NCBI GenBank assembly: GCA_040879985.1
Contig: JBBDJH010000014.1
Span: forward strand, 1-64,000
DNA: 64,000 bases
Source of the DNA: VRUE01 sp040879985
GTDB taxonomy: Bacteria > Actinomycetota > Thermoleophilia > Solirubrobacterales > 70-9
Direction of reading: 5' to 3'
The number at the start of each line of letters is the position of its first letter. Within the stretch, counting starts at the first letter, position 1. A model generated the notes under the pieces. That model was given only the letters and a program-made list of their open reading frames with translations. It was not told where the DNA came from and did not search any database. The position numbers were made by a program, and so were the translations under genes. Below, piece after piece: positions 22,103-29,352 of this stretch.

Positions 22103-23271
22103 GATTTGTCGCCTCGCAGGAAAGCGGCGAACTTGGGGACGGTGAAGTCCACCTGCCCCCGCCCGGCGCTGTATATGACGCCCTTCTCGATCAAAGACGC
22201 GCGAGGCGAGGACGCGGCTCGCACGTTCGTATAGCCCATGGATCGCGCTATGGCTCCGCTCTCCTGGGCTCCGTCGCCGAGCCTGGCCATCGCGGCACAG
22301 TAGCGACGCTCGGTGGGCGTCGTGCGGGCCAGCCGTACGGCGAAGAAGTCATCGTTCAGCTTCCGCTCGACCCTGGGAATCGCCGCCTCGACATCGTCAG
22401 CGGAGATCGGGTTGGTCACCGCGACGTCCCAGACACCACGTCCCCACTCCTGAAGGAAGTACGGGTAGCCACTGGCTCGGTCGAGCAACATCGTCACGGC
22501 TTCGTCTTCGTATTCAACCCCCTCCTCCCGTGCCGGAAGCAGAAGTGCGTCGCGCGCGTCGTCCTCTGACAGCGCTCCGAGACGGGGGAAGGAAAAGAGG
22601 CGCTCCGCATAGGTCTTCGCCTCGACCAGGGCGACGGGAAGAGTTGGAAGCCCCGCCACGACGATGGCTATCGGCAGCGCTTTTTGAGTGGCGCGATGCA
22701 CCGCCGCGACGAACGCTTCGAGATCGTCTCGATTCGCCAGGTGCAGCTCGTCGAGCAAGATGGCGCTGCCGGTGTTTCCTTTTTCGGCGGCGCGCCCGAG
22801 CTCCTGAAGCATCTCCACGAGGTCGGTCTCGAGGTCCCCGCTGTCGGCGGTTCCGTGCGCAGGAGCGACCTCGAAGCCGAACCTGATCGTGCCATCGGTC
22901 GCGAGAGTTGCCGAAAAGGATGAAAAAGCCGCCTTGAGTCGGGTGATGACATGGCCACCGATTCGTTGCGCATCGAGTTGGCGGACGGCGTTGAACAGGG
23001 CGCGTGCCATGACGAGACGAAGGTCATCGCCCCTACGCAGCTCGGAAAATGCCGTTACCCAACCGGCTTCGGTCGCCACCTCCTCCAGTTTGTTGAGGAG
23101 GACGGTCTTTCCGACGCCGCGCAGCCCGTGAATCACGATGCCCTGCTCGGTTGCCCCGCGGGAGAGGCGCCCGATCGCTACCTGGAAGCGCTCGATCTCC
23201 ATATCTCGGCCGGTGAGGGCGGCTGGGCGAGAGCCCGCACCCGGCGTGTAGGGGTTCCGGTAGGCGTCCAC
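22099..23271 (-). CDS. AAA/STAND-like ATP-binding protein
   Basis: 390 aa. Walker A GLRGVGKT (49-56), Walker B ILLDE (171-175), a sensor-like segment IAIVVAGLPTLP (about 200) and a C-terminal winged-helix-like part. The layout is that of Orc1/Cdc6-like or archaeal-type ATPases found singly in actinobacterial genomes, often near mobile regions; function unknown. Its codon use and GC are lower than those of the kinase. Despite the different character, it overlaps the kinase gene by 4 bp and is first in the three-gene unit. The upstream region has a dyad with GATACTT half-sites. Confidence 0.8.
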   Translation of the reverse strand: MDAYRNPYTPGAGSRPAALTGRDMEIERFQVAIGRLSRGATEQGIVIHGLRGVGKTVLLNKLEEVATEAGWVTAFSELRRGDDLRLVMARALFNAVRQLDAQRIGGHVITRLKAAFSSFSATLATDGTIRFGFEVAPAHGTADSGDLETDLVEMLQELGRAAEKGNTGSAILLDELHLANRDDLEAFVAAVHRATQKALPIAIVVAGLPTLPVALVEAKTYAERLFSFPRLGALSEDDARDALLLPAREEGVEYEDEAVTMLLDRASGYPYFLQEWGRGVWDVAVTNPISADDVEAAIPRVERKLNDDFFAVRLARTTPTERRYCAAMARLGDGAQESGAIARSMGYTNVRAASSPRASLIEKGVIYSAGRGQVDFTVPKFAAFLRGDKS

Positions 23272-23296
23272 GCGGCAAGTCTAGAGCTTTCTCTCG

Positions 23297-23330
23297 AAGT
23301 ATCCTGTTTCCCAGATACATCAAGATACTT
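23297..23330. promoter_or_regulatory. AT-rich dyad in a divergent promoter region
   Basis: AAGTATC (23297-23303) and GATACTT (23324-23330) form an inverted repeat with an extra AGATACATC between them, inside the only AT-rich stretch of the 93-bp space between the ATPase gene (minus) and the phosphotransferase gene (plus). The half-site GATACTT is the same as in the XRE operator at 27925-27944. Promoter boxes cannot be assigned with confidence. Confidence 0.4.
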
Positions 23331-23364
23331 ATCTATACCGAGCCCGGAATATGCTTGCGAGCCG

Positions 23365-24438
23365 ATGGGCGACGAGGCTACAGACAGCCCCGACGGCGCC
23401 GCTGCGGCGCCGGAGGGGATCGATCGGGCCGGGGTCGAGGCGTGGTTCGCGCAGCATGTCCCCGGCGTCGAGTTGCCGCTTGGCTTCGAGCGGATCGCCG
23501 GCGGCCACTCGAACCTCACCTACCGCGTCAGCGACGCGGCCGGGAGGCACTGGGCGCTGCGCCGGCCACCGCTCGGCAAGCGGCTCGGTTCGGCCCACGA
23601 CATGGCCCGCGAGCACAGGGTCGTCGCGGCGCTCGGCCCGACCGCGGTGCCGGTCGCGCCGGTCCTCGGCCTCTGCGAGGACGAGAGCGTCAACGGCGCT
23701 CCCTTCTACGCGATGGAGTTCGTCGAGGGGCCGATCCTGCGCGGCCTCGCCGAGGCCGAGGCGTTCCCCGACGAGGGCGACCGGCGGGCGATCGGCGAGC
23801 GCGTCGCCGACACCCTGGTCGCGATCCACGCGGTCGACCCCGACGCGGTCGGGCTCGGCGAGCTCGGCCGCAAGGAGGATTACGTCGCCCGCCAGCTGCG
23901 CCGCTGGCAGGGCCAGTGGGAGAAGTCGAAGACGCGCGAGCTGGCGGCGATCGACGCCGTCCACGAGCGCCTCGCGGCGCGCATCCCCGCGCAGGGGCCG
24001 GCGACGATCGTCCACGGCGATTACCGGCTCGACAACATGATCCTCACCCCGGCCGGCGAGGTCGCCGCGGTGGTCGACTGGGAGCTCTGCACGCTCGGCG
24101 ACCCGCTCGCCGACGTCGGCCTGCTGATGGTCTACTGGCCCGATCGCGGCGAGGGCGGGGAGGAGCCGATCGCGCTCGGCCAGCCGGCCAACCTGGCGCC
24201 CGGCTTCCCCAGCCGCGCCGAGCTGCGTGACCGCTACGCAGAGCGCTCCGGCCGCGACCTCGCCGAGCTCGACTTCTTCGTCGCGCTCGGCTACTGGAAG
24301 CTGGCGATCATCCTCGAGGGCGTCTACGCCCGCTACAAAGCCGGCGGCTACGGCAAGGCCGACGCCGGCGTCGAGTACTTCGCCCGCCTCGTCGAGCGCC
24401 TCGCCGAGGCCGCCGAGGAGGCCGAGCGGCGCGGCTGA
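23365..24438 (+). CDS. Aminoglycoside phosphotransferase-fold (APH) family protein
   Basis: 357 aa. Kinase-like fold: nucleotide-binding strand GGHSNLTYRVSDAAGRHWAL (about 46-65), catalytic loop IVHGDYRLDNMI (about 214-225) and metal-binding VVDWELCTLGDPLAD (about 235-249). This subgroup resembles the APH domain of ACAD10/11, thought to phosphorylate hydroxyacyl-CoA intermediates and usually found with acyl-CoA dehydrogenases; an acyl-CoA dehydrogenase lies 5 kb away at 29424. The start ATG 23365 was chosen because upstream in-frame sequence lies across the divergent promoter and ATPase gene. Confidence 0.85.
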   Translation: MGDEATDSPDGAAAAPEGIDRAGVEAWFAQHVPGVELPLGFERIAGGHSNLTYRVSDAAGRHWALRRPPLGKRLGSAHDMAREHRVVAALGPTAVPVAPVLGLCEDESVNGAPFYAMEFVEGPILRGLAEAEAFPDEGDRRAIGERVADTLVAIHAVDPDAVGLGELGRKEDYVARQLRRWQGQWEKSKTRELAAIDAVHERLAARIPAQGPATIVHGDYRLDNMILTPAGEVAAVVDWELCTLGDPLADVGLLMVYWPDRGEGGEEPIALGQPANLAPGFPSRAELRDRYAERSGRDLAELDFFVALGYWKLAIILEGVYARYKAGGYGKADAGVEYFARLVERLAEAAEEAERRG

Positions 24439-24580
24439 GTTGCGCCATTGTGGACAACGACGACCGATCCAGAGCTCTTGACTCCAGGCGGTCCACCTGT
24501 GATTGTCCCCGTGCACCCCTGTCAATCGGCCGGGAGGCTCGTCCGACGTCCCTCCCTCCCGCGACTCAAGGAGATTCCTC

Positions 24581-25345
24581 TTGAAACAAGTACGCAAGCG
24601 GCTCACGTACGCAAACGTGATGTCGTCACTCGCAATGTTCCTCGTGCTCGGCGGCGGCGCCGCGGTCGCCGCCAACAACCTCGGCAAGAACTCCGTAGGC
24701 ACCGGCCAGATCAAGCGCAACGCGGTCAAAGTCGGGAAACTCGCCCCCGAAGCGGTCAGGGCCGGCAAGCTGGCGAAAAACGCGGTGCCGACCAACCGGC
24801 TGCGCGACAACGCGGTATCGGCCGAGAAGATCGCCAACGGATCGGTCCTCACCGACAAGATCGCCGATCTGGCGGTCTCCAGCGGCAAGCTGGCCAACGA
24901 ATCGGTCCTGACCGAGAAGCTCGCGAACGAGTCGGTGACGAGCGGAAAACTCGCCAAAGACTCTGTTCTGACCGACAAAATCCTCAATAGCGCCGTGACC
25001 GGCGACAAACTTGCTGCTAACTCGGTTTCGACCGGCAAGATCGCTGCAAACGCTGTGAATCAGCAGAAGCTGGCGGCCAACTCTGTTGGCAACTCTCAAC
25101 TCAAGGCCATCAGTGTTGTGTCCGCGACCAGTGCAAGCGTCGCGAACGGCGTGGAAACCGGTGTGACCGCGACCTGCCCGTCAGGAGAGGTGATCGCTGG
25201 CGGATTCGAAACGGAAGGTGCTGGTGCCGACGTGTGGGACGTCAAGCGGCTACTTCGGTCGGGTAACGGTTGGCGTGTGTTCGGAACGAACGTCTCCGGC
25301 GGCAACTCGACCATCATCGCCTTTGCATACTGCCTCAACGTTTAG
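24581..25345 (+). CDS. Secreted decapeptide-repeat fibre-like protein
   Basis: 254 aa. The N-terminus KQVRKRLTYANVMSSLAMFL, followed by a short hydrophobic stretch to AVAA, looks like a signal peptide. Residues ~35-190 are about 14 copies of a decapeptide of the form [SA]V-x-[TS]-x-K-[LI]-A-x-[NED] (for example SVLTEKLANE, SVSTGKIAAN). The C-terminal ~65 residues form a cysteine-containing globular domain (ATCPSGEVIAGGF ... AFAYCLNV). This suggests a beta-solenoid or trimeric fibre with a head; function unknown. TTG at 24581 was chosen because AAGGAG precedes it at good spacing. GC falls in the 3' half. A strong intrinsic terminator follows. Confidence 0.8.
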   Translation: MKQVRKRLTYANVMSSLAMFLVLGGGAAVAANNLGKNSVGTGQIKRNAVKVGKLAPEAVRAGKLAKNAVPTNRLRDNAVSAEKIANGSVLTDKIADLAVSSGKLANESVLTEKLANESVTSGKLAKDSVLTDKILNSAVTGDKLAANSVSTGKIAANAVNQQKLAANSVGNSQLKAISVVSATSASVANGVETGVTATCPSGEVIAGGFETEGAGADVWDVKRLLRSGNGWRVFGTNVSGGNSTIIAFAYCLNV

Positions 25346-25374
25346 CGCGCGTAGGTCCAAGCGGTGGTGAGTGA

Positions 25375-25402
25375 GGGCCGGGCGAAAGCCCGGCCCTTTT
25401 CT
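25375..25402 (+). terminator. Intrinsic terminator
   Basis: Perfect 9-bp GC stem GGGCCGGGC-GAAA-GCCCGGCCC followed by TTTTCTT, 30 bp after the stop of the decapeptide-repeat gene. This is the only textbook stem plus T-tract terminator I saw in the window. Confidence 0.85.
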
Positions 25403-25411
25403 TGACGCCGC

Positions 25412-25434
25412 CCCCACGATCTGTGATCGTGGGG
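25412..25434. promoter_or_regulatory. Hairpin at the start codon
   Basis: Perfect 9-bp stem CCCCACGAT-CTGTG-ATCGTGGGG ending 2 nt before ATG 25437. In RNA it would cover the ribosome-binding region; in DNA it could be an operator. Only 9 nt separate it from the T-tract of the terminator. Confidence 0.5.
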
Positions 25435-25436
25435 CG

Positions 25437-25934
25437 ATGCGGCGGGTGATCGATCTCAGGCGGTACGGGCTTTGCGCCATCGCTCCGCTGGCCTTGCTGC
25501 TGCTCTTCGCGACGAGCGCCGACGCGGCCACGGTCAGCCTCAAAGGGACCGTGCCGGGCGACCCGAACGCGCGGGTGACGATGAAGGTCGTCAAGGTCCG
25601 CGGCACCCCGGTCAGGGTCAAGCGGATCGAATTCAAGAAGCTCGACCATCGCTGCTCCGGCGGTGCGATCCGCGAGTTGAACGTCCGCCTCGGCCAGGCC
25701 CGGATCCTCAAGGTCGGGATCACCGCCAAATACACGTTCTTCGAGGGGATAACTCTGCCGAGCGGCCTGCCGGCGCCAAACAACCTCAACAATCTCTTCG
25801 TCACCGGCAAGCTGCGCCGCGGCGCCGCGGTCGTGCGCGGCACCGTCGACAGCACCGTCCGCTTCGCGCCCGTCCCTCCGGCGATCGCCAACGCCTGCGT
25901 CAGCGTGCAGCGCGACTACGTCGTGCGCCGATAG
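25437..25934 (+). CDS. Secreted hypothetical protein, 165 aa
   Basis: Not recognised. Basic N-terminus, hydrophobic core (LCAIAPLALLLLFATSADA, about 12-30) and an AxA-like cleavage site before ATVSLKGTV indicate export by Sec. The mature ~135 residues look like an all-beta domain with two cysteines (HRCSGG about 72, NACVSV about 155) that could form a disulfide. The sequence KGTVPGDPNARVTMKVVKVRG suggests an Ig-like or immunoglobulin-type beta sandwich. It stands alone between a terminator and the convergent toxin-antitoxin island, whose last stop codon directly abuts it. Confidence 0.7.
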   Translation: MRRVIDLRRYGLCAIAPLALLLLFATSADAATVSLKGTVPGDPNARVTMKVVKVRGTPVRVKRIEFKKLDHRCSGGAIRELNVRLGQARILKVGITAKYTFFEGITLPSGLPAPNNLNNLFVTGKLRRGAAVVRGTVDSTVRFAPVPPAIANACVSVQRDYVVRR

Positions 25935-26390
25935 TCAGCCGGCGAGCGAAGCCGGCCTCGAAGAGGTCGATTGCCTCATCCGCACGAGCAGCGCCGCCGA
26001 CGGGGTCACCTTGCCGTTGACGTAGGTGGAGAGGCGGGAGGCCGAGGTGCCGATCCGGGAGGCGAACTCGGCGCGGGAGAGGCCCGATTCGCGCACCAGG
26101 GCGTCGATCTCGGCCGCAACCGCCTGGCGCTCCGCTGCCTCGGCCGCATCGCGGGCGCGGGCGATGACCCGCTCCATCGCCTCGGCGACGCCGTAGGGGC
26201 GGCTGTAGGTGAGCACCTCTTCCACCCGGCGGGCCAGCGGTCCCCAGGGCTGCACCCCGATCTGCTCCGCCAGGCGGCGCCAGTGCAAGAGCCCGCCCCG
26301 CTCGAGCGCGGTCTGGATCGCCTCCAGCGGCCACTCCCGGACCGGGTCGTCCGGGGAGGCGTCGACGTTGCGAAAGGCGAGGGTCGTCAC
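25935..26390 (-). CDS. HTH-domain protein, probable antitoxin of the AbiEii-like module
   Basis: 151 aa. The C-terminal half contains a Cro/XRE-type helix-turn-helix (LVRESGLSRAEFASRIGTSA ... RLSTYVNGKVTPSAALLVRM, about 95-140). The N-terminal half is helical and charged. GTG at 26390 overlaps the stop of the upstream nucleotidyltransferase gene by 4 bp (GTGA), so the proteins are made together. By analogy with AbiE-type systems it would be the antitoxin and repressor, although here the toxin-like gene comes first. The stop codon directly abuts the end of the convergent secreted-protein gene. Confidence 0.75.
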   Translation of the reverse strand: MTTLAFRNVDASPDDPVREWPLEAIQTALERGGLLHWRRLAEQIGVQPWGPLARRVEEVLTYSRPYGVAEAMERVIARARDAAEAAERQAVAAEIDALVRESGLSRAEFASRIGTSASRLSTYVNGKVTPSAALLVRMRQSTSSRPASLAG

Positions 26391-27085
26391 GGCTCGACCA
26401 TCCCTGCGCCCACCTCTCCCAGGACATCGGTCACGGCGCGCCACTCGCTCCAGCGCTTGCGCAAACGGCGGTAGGAGGAGAGCTGCTCGGTGACCGAATG
26501 GTCGGCGGGCCGGGGGTCGGAGAGCTGGCGGGCGAGCTGCGACGCCACGCCGTCGTCGGTCGCGCCCTGGTCGGCGTAGTAGTCGTCGACCTGCCTCAGG
26601 ACCTCGGCTGCCCGGTCGACGCCGAGATGCTCGGACAGCGCGGCGAGATCGAGGTAGTCGCGGGTCTGATTGCGACGCACGATCAGGAACGCCTTGATGC
26701 GCAGGGTCTCCTCGATCGTCGGAACCGTCACCTCGGCGCCCGACGGAAGCGTGACCGTGGCCACCTCCAGCGGAGCCTTGCGGATCATCTGCCGTACGCC
26801 GGCTTCGATCCCGTCCAGATTGCCGAGGATCACCTTGCCCGGCGTCAACCGGTTGGTCGCCCAGCCGTCGTCTCCCTCGACCGCTTCGAGCACCATCTCA
26901 AAACGATCCGCGAGGTCGGCGAGGACATGGTCGTGGTCGCGCGATTCGCGATGGTCGGCGTAGAGGATCGCCGCCGTGCCGCCGACCAAGACCGCGCCCG
27001 GAACCAGTCGCTGCAGGTGGGCGGCCGACTCCAACACGGCGACGAACTGGGGGTCGCGACCCTCTAGGGAAGTGTCCTTCGCCAT
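26387..27085 (-). CDS. Nucleotidyltransferase, AbiEii/AbiGii toxin family
   Basis: 232 aa. The nucleotidyltransferase core is seen in VLVGGTAAILYADHRESRDHDHV (split here as GG at 35-36 and D-H-D at 50-52), with a second conserved segment EETLRIKAFLIVRRNQTRDYLD (about 150-170) typical of the AbiEii/MenT group. Such toxins modify tRNA or proteins with nucleotides to arrest growth, for example upon phage infection. ATG 27085 is preceded by a purine-rich AAAAAGAGAG leader and a 20-bp dyad at 27095. Coupled to the HTH gene downstream. Confidence 0.8.
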   Translation of the reverse strand: MAKDTSLEGRDPQFVAVLESAAHLQRLVPGAVLVGGTAAILYADHRESRDHDHVLADLADRFEMVLEAVEGDDGWATNRLTPGKVILGNLDGIEAGVRQMIRKAPLEVATVTLPSGAEVTVPTIEETLRIKAFLIVRRNQTRDYLDLAALSEHLGVDRAAEVLRQVDDYYADQGATDDGVASQLARQLSDPRPADHSVTEQLSSYRRLRKRWSEWRAVTDVLGEVGAGMVEP

Positions 27086-27094
27086 AAAAAGAGA

Positions 27095-27114
27095 GATTAT
27101 CAGATCAGATAATC
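27095..27114. promoter_or_regulatory. Probable operator of the AbiEii-like module
   Basis: Inverted repeat GATTATC-AGATCA-GATAATC, 9 bp upstream of the nucleotidyltransferase start codon on the minus strand and between it and the next upstream gene. Position and symmetry suit autoregulation by the HTH partner. Confidence 0.55.
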
Positions 27115-27120
27115 CAGCTC

Positions 27121-27603
27121 TTACCGCCGTCGCTTGCGCAGCGCCGCGCGGGTGGCATAGAGGGCGGGAAGGGCGGCGGTGTCCTTGGGGCGGCCCAGCT
27201 CCTCCTTCGAGGCGATCACCTCGTCGATCGTCAGCACGCGGATGGAAAAGTCGCCCAGAGCCAGCTCGATCGTCGCCACGTCCTCGAAGCCCCCGATCGC
27301 GGCAGCGTGGGGGACGACGTCGATCGGGCCCGCGTCGGTGTCGAAGCCCTGCGTCCTCCAGCCGAGGAAGTCGGCGCCCTCGAGCTCGGTGGCGTTTGCG
27401 CTCTCTCGGTGGCGCGCGCCGAGCGCGTTCAGCGCGGCGGCGAGCCGATCGGCGTTGTCGAGATCGCGGCGGGGCATCACGTCGAGGTCGAGCGTGACCG
27501 ACGGGTTGCCCTGAAGCCAGGCCGCGGCGGCGCCGATCAGGCAGAACTCGACCTGATGATCGACCAGAGTGCGCAGAAGCGTCTCGGGGTCCAGCGAGTT
27601 CAC
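27121..27603 (-). CDS. Nucleotidyltransferase, probable toxin of the first module
   Basis: 160 aa. A nucleotidyltransferase-fold protein with IGAAAAWLQGNPSVTLDLDV (23-42): the Gly-rich helix start followed by the D-x-D metal pair (D39, D41). It lacks the usual double glycine (IGAAAA rather than IGGxA), and the C-terminus is basic (ATRAALRKRRR). The start codon overlaps the XRE gene stop by 4 bp. With the XRE gene it forms a two-gene toxin-antitoxin-like module, directly upstream of a second nucleotidyltransferase module on the same strand. Confidence 0.75.
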   Translation of the reverse strand: MNSLDPETLLRTLVDHQVEFCLIGAAAAWLQGNPSVTLDLDVMPRRDLDNADRLAAALNALGARHRESANATELEGADFLGWRTQGFDTDAGPIDVVPHAAAIGGFEDVATIELALGDFSIRVLTIDEVIASKEELGRPKDTAALPALYATRAALRKRRR

Positions 27604-27917
27604 CGCGCAACCTCGGCCGTCCGGCGCAGCCGGGCGAATTCGCGTAGGGCTCGCAGACGCTCGAGCGGCTCGAGGCCAAGCAGGCGCTCAGCGAGCTCCA
27701 TGTCGCCCGGGTCGGGGATGGGCTCGGGATCGAGGCCCACCCGCCAACCGCAGGCCGCCGCCAGTCGCTGCAGGGTCTCCCAGGACGGGGTAGCGATCCC
27801 GCCCTCGTAGCGGGCGATCGCCGGCTGTGAGGTTCCGGCGCGGCGCGCAAGCCCGCGTTGCGAGAGCCCGGCCGCGGCGCGCAGGTGCTTGACAGTGTCC
27901 GCCGGAGTTCCGGTCAT
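27600..27917 (-). CDS. XRE-family antitoxin-like regulator
   Basis: 105 aa. N-terminal Cro/CI-type HTH (LRAAAGLSQRGLARRAGTSQ ... IARYEGGIATPSWETLQRLA, about 12-52), then a helical tail rich in Leu and Arg (RLLGLEPLERLRALREFARL). ATG 27917 was chosen over TTG 27938 because the latter would place the start inside the 20-bp operator palindrome at 27925-27944. Coupled by a 4-bp overlap to the nucleotidyltransferase gene downstream. Probably binds the palindrome and represses its own operon. Confidence 0.85.
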   Translation of the reverse strand: MTGTPADTVKHLRAAAGLSQRGLARRAGTSQPAIARYEGGIATPSWETLQRLAAACGWRVGLDPEPIPDPGDMELAERLLGLEPLERLRALREFARLRRTAEVAR

Positions 27918-27924
27918 ACAATGA

Positions 27925-27944
27925 TGATACTTGATCAAGTATCA
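27925..27944. promoter_or_regulatory. Perfect 20-bp palindromic operator of the XRE module
   Basis: TGATACTTGATCAAGTATCA is a perfect dyad ending 7 bp before the XRE gene start codon. It is a classic size for a dimeric HTH repressor. The half-site GATACTT recurs at 23297-23330. Confidence 0.8.
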
Positions 27945-27966
27945 AGGCGAAGGGCCCGGCCCGTGG

Positions 27967-28086
27967 TTACCAGAGGACGCCCGCTCGGTCGGCATGCCGG
28001 GCCGTGATCGGCAGCAGGTCCACGCCTGCGCGCTCCAGCTGAGCGAGCAGGTCGGCCGGAGGCACGACGTGGGTGTCGAGCAGGAG
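27967..28086 (-). pseudogene. Internally deleted vapC (PIN-domain) remnant
   Basis: Reading the minus strand gives LLLDTHVVPPADLLAQLERA followed by GVDLLPITARHADRAGVLW and a TAA. LLLDTH is the usual start of VapC PIN toxins and PADLLxQLExAGxxLLPITARHAxRAG is a middle segment of the same family, so 30 or more residues between them are missing, as is the C-terminal part. A TAG stands directly before the first Leu codon. Non-functional relic between the XRE module and the DUF4143 ATPase. Confidence 0.65.
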
Positions 28087-28092
28087 CTAGAT

Positions 28093-29331
28093 CTATTGCC
28101 ACAGAGCAGCCAGGGGGACTGCTGAGATTCGATCGCTGACCGGGATCGGCTGGGCGCCGAGGTGGAGCAGGATGCCTCGCTTGAAGCGATCGCCGAGCTT
28201 GTCTCGCAGGAGTCTCAGGCCTGCGGCATCGCGGGGCCGTGGGCTGGCCGTTGCCTTGACCTCGATGGCGACGATGTCGCCGTTGAAGCGCTCGAGGACC
28301 AGGTCGACCTCATGGCCGGCCTGGTCACGATAGTGGTGGAGCAGCAGGTCGTGGGCAAGGTCTCCACAGCCGGCCTGCCGGATGATCTCGGTGACGGCAA
28401 ACGTCTCGAAGATGCCGCCCGCCAGCGTTCCGTCGGTTGTCAGCCGCTCGGTGTCGGCGCCGATCAGGGAGCACAGCATGCCGGTGTCGGCGATGTGCAG
28501 CTTCGGCGAACGGACGACTCGGTGGCCGAGGTTCGCGTGCCAGGCCGGCAGCCTCACCACGAGAAACAGCTGTTCGAGACTGCGCAGGTGCTTGCCGACC
28601 GTCTTGTGGTCGATACCCAGCTCGCGCCCGATTGCAGACATGTTCGTCAGCGCGGCGGAGCGCGCAGCCGCAAGGCGGAGGACGCGGCCGGCCGCCTCGC
28701 TTTCACGGACCGAGCCGAGTTCGCTGATCTCACGACCGAGGATCGAGTCAACGTAGCCGGCGAAGAAGCGTTGCCGGCGGGCCGGAGTGGATTGCACCGC
28801 AGCGGGGAACCCACCGCGGATGACGCGATCCGCGTACGCCTCGCGGCCGATCGGGGCGTTCTCGACCCGAGGGACATTGCCGGAGAAGGCAACCTCCAGA
28901 AACGTCGGCCGGCGTTCCGCCAACTCGGCCTGCGAGAACGGCCAGAGGGTGAGGTACTCGACGCGGCCGGGCAGCGCATCGGCGACCCTGGGGTGGGTGA
29001 TGATGTCGGCCGAACCGGTGATCAGAAAGCGACCGCGCGACTGGTCGTTGTCCACCACGACCTTGAGCGCGAGCAGGAGCTCCGGAACCCGCTGAATCTC
29101 GTCGATCGCCATGCGCTCCGATCCGGCGACGAAGCCGGTTGGGTCTTCCCGCGCCAGCGCAAGCGTCGCCGGATCGTCCAGGGTTACGTAGCGAGCCGGA
29201 TGCTCATCGGCCGTTACTGCGCGGACCAGCGTGCTCTTTCCCGACTGACGGGGTCCGAGCACGCAAGCGATGCGGGTGTCGGCAAGGACATCGACCAGGT
29301 CGGCGCGGATTTGTCGCGGGATGAGGCGCAT
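28093..29331 (-). CDS. AAA ATPase with C-terminal DUF4143 domain
   Basis: 412 aa. Walker A GPRQSGKST (26-34), Walker B with MAIDEIQRVPELL (about 73-85) and sensor ITGSADI (about 103-109) form the AAA_14 domain. A winged-helix segment (NMSAIGRELGIDHKTVGKHL) and the DUF4143 domain with a PD-(D/E)xK-like E-V-D-L-V-L ... I-E-V-K-A pattern (about 340-365) follow. The family is widespread in genomic islands and its role is unknown; the VDLVL/IEVKA pair suggests nuclease ancestry. The upstream region has three TGGGAT repeats at 22-bp spacing. Confidence 0.88.
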   Translation of the reverse strand: MRLIPRQIRADLVDVLADTRIACVLGPRQSGKSTLVRAVTADEHPARYVTLDDPATLALAREDPTGFVAGSERMAIDEIQRVPELLLALKVVVDNDQSRGRFLITGSADIITHPRVADALPGRVEYLTLWPFSQAELAERRPTFLEVAFSGNVPRVENAPIGREAYADRVIRGGFPAAVQSTPARRQRFFAGYVDSILGREISELGSVRESEAAGRVLRLAAARSAALTNMSAIGRELGIDHKTVGKHLRSLEQLFLVVRLPAWHANLGHRVVRSPKLHIADTGMLCSLIGADTERLTTDGTLAGGIFETFAVTEIIRQAGCGDLAHDLLLHHYRDQAGHEVDLVLERFNGDIVAIEVKATASPRPRDAAGLRLLRDKLGDRFKRGILLHLGAQPIPVSDRISAVPLAALWQ

Positions 29332-29352
29332 TGACGGGTGCTTCCGACAGTT

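Noticed and set aside
24680..25100. Possible CRISPR-like or tandem DNA repeat
   Set aside because: The periodicity is at protein level (10 residues); the 30-bp DNA units are not near-identical and there are no spacers.
26387..27850. 487-codon frame joining the nucleotidyltransferase to upstream sequence
   Set aside because: The first half is an out-of-frame read through two other real genes; the natural start is ATG 27085 next to an operator.
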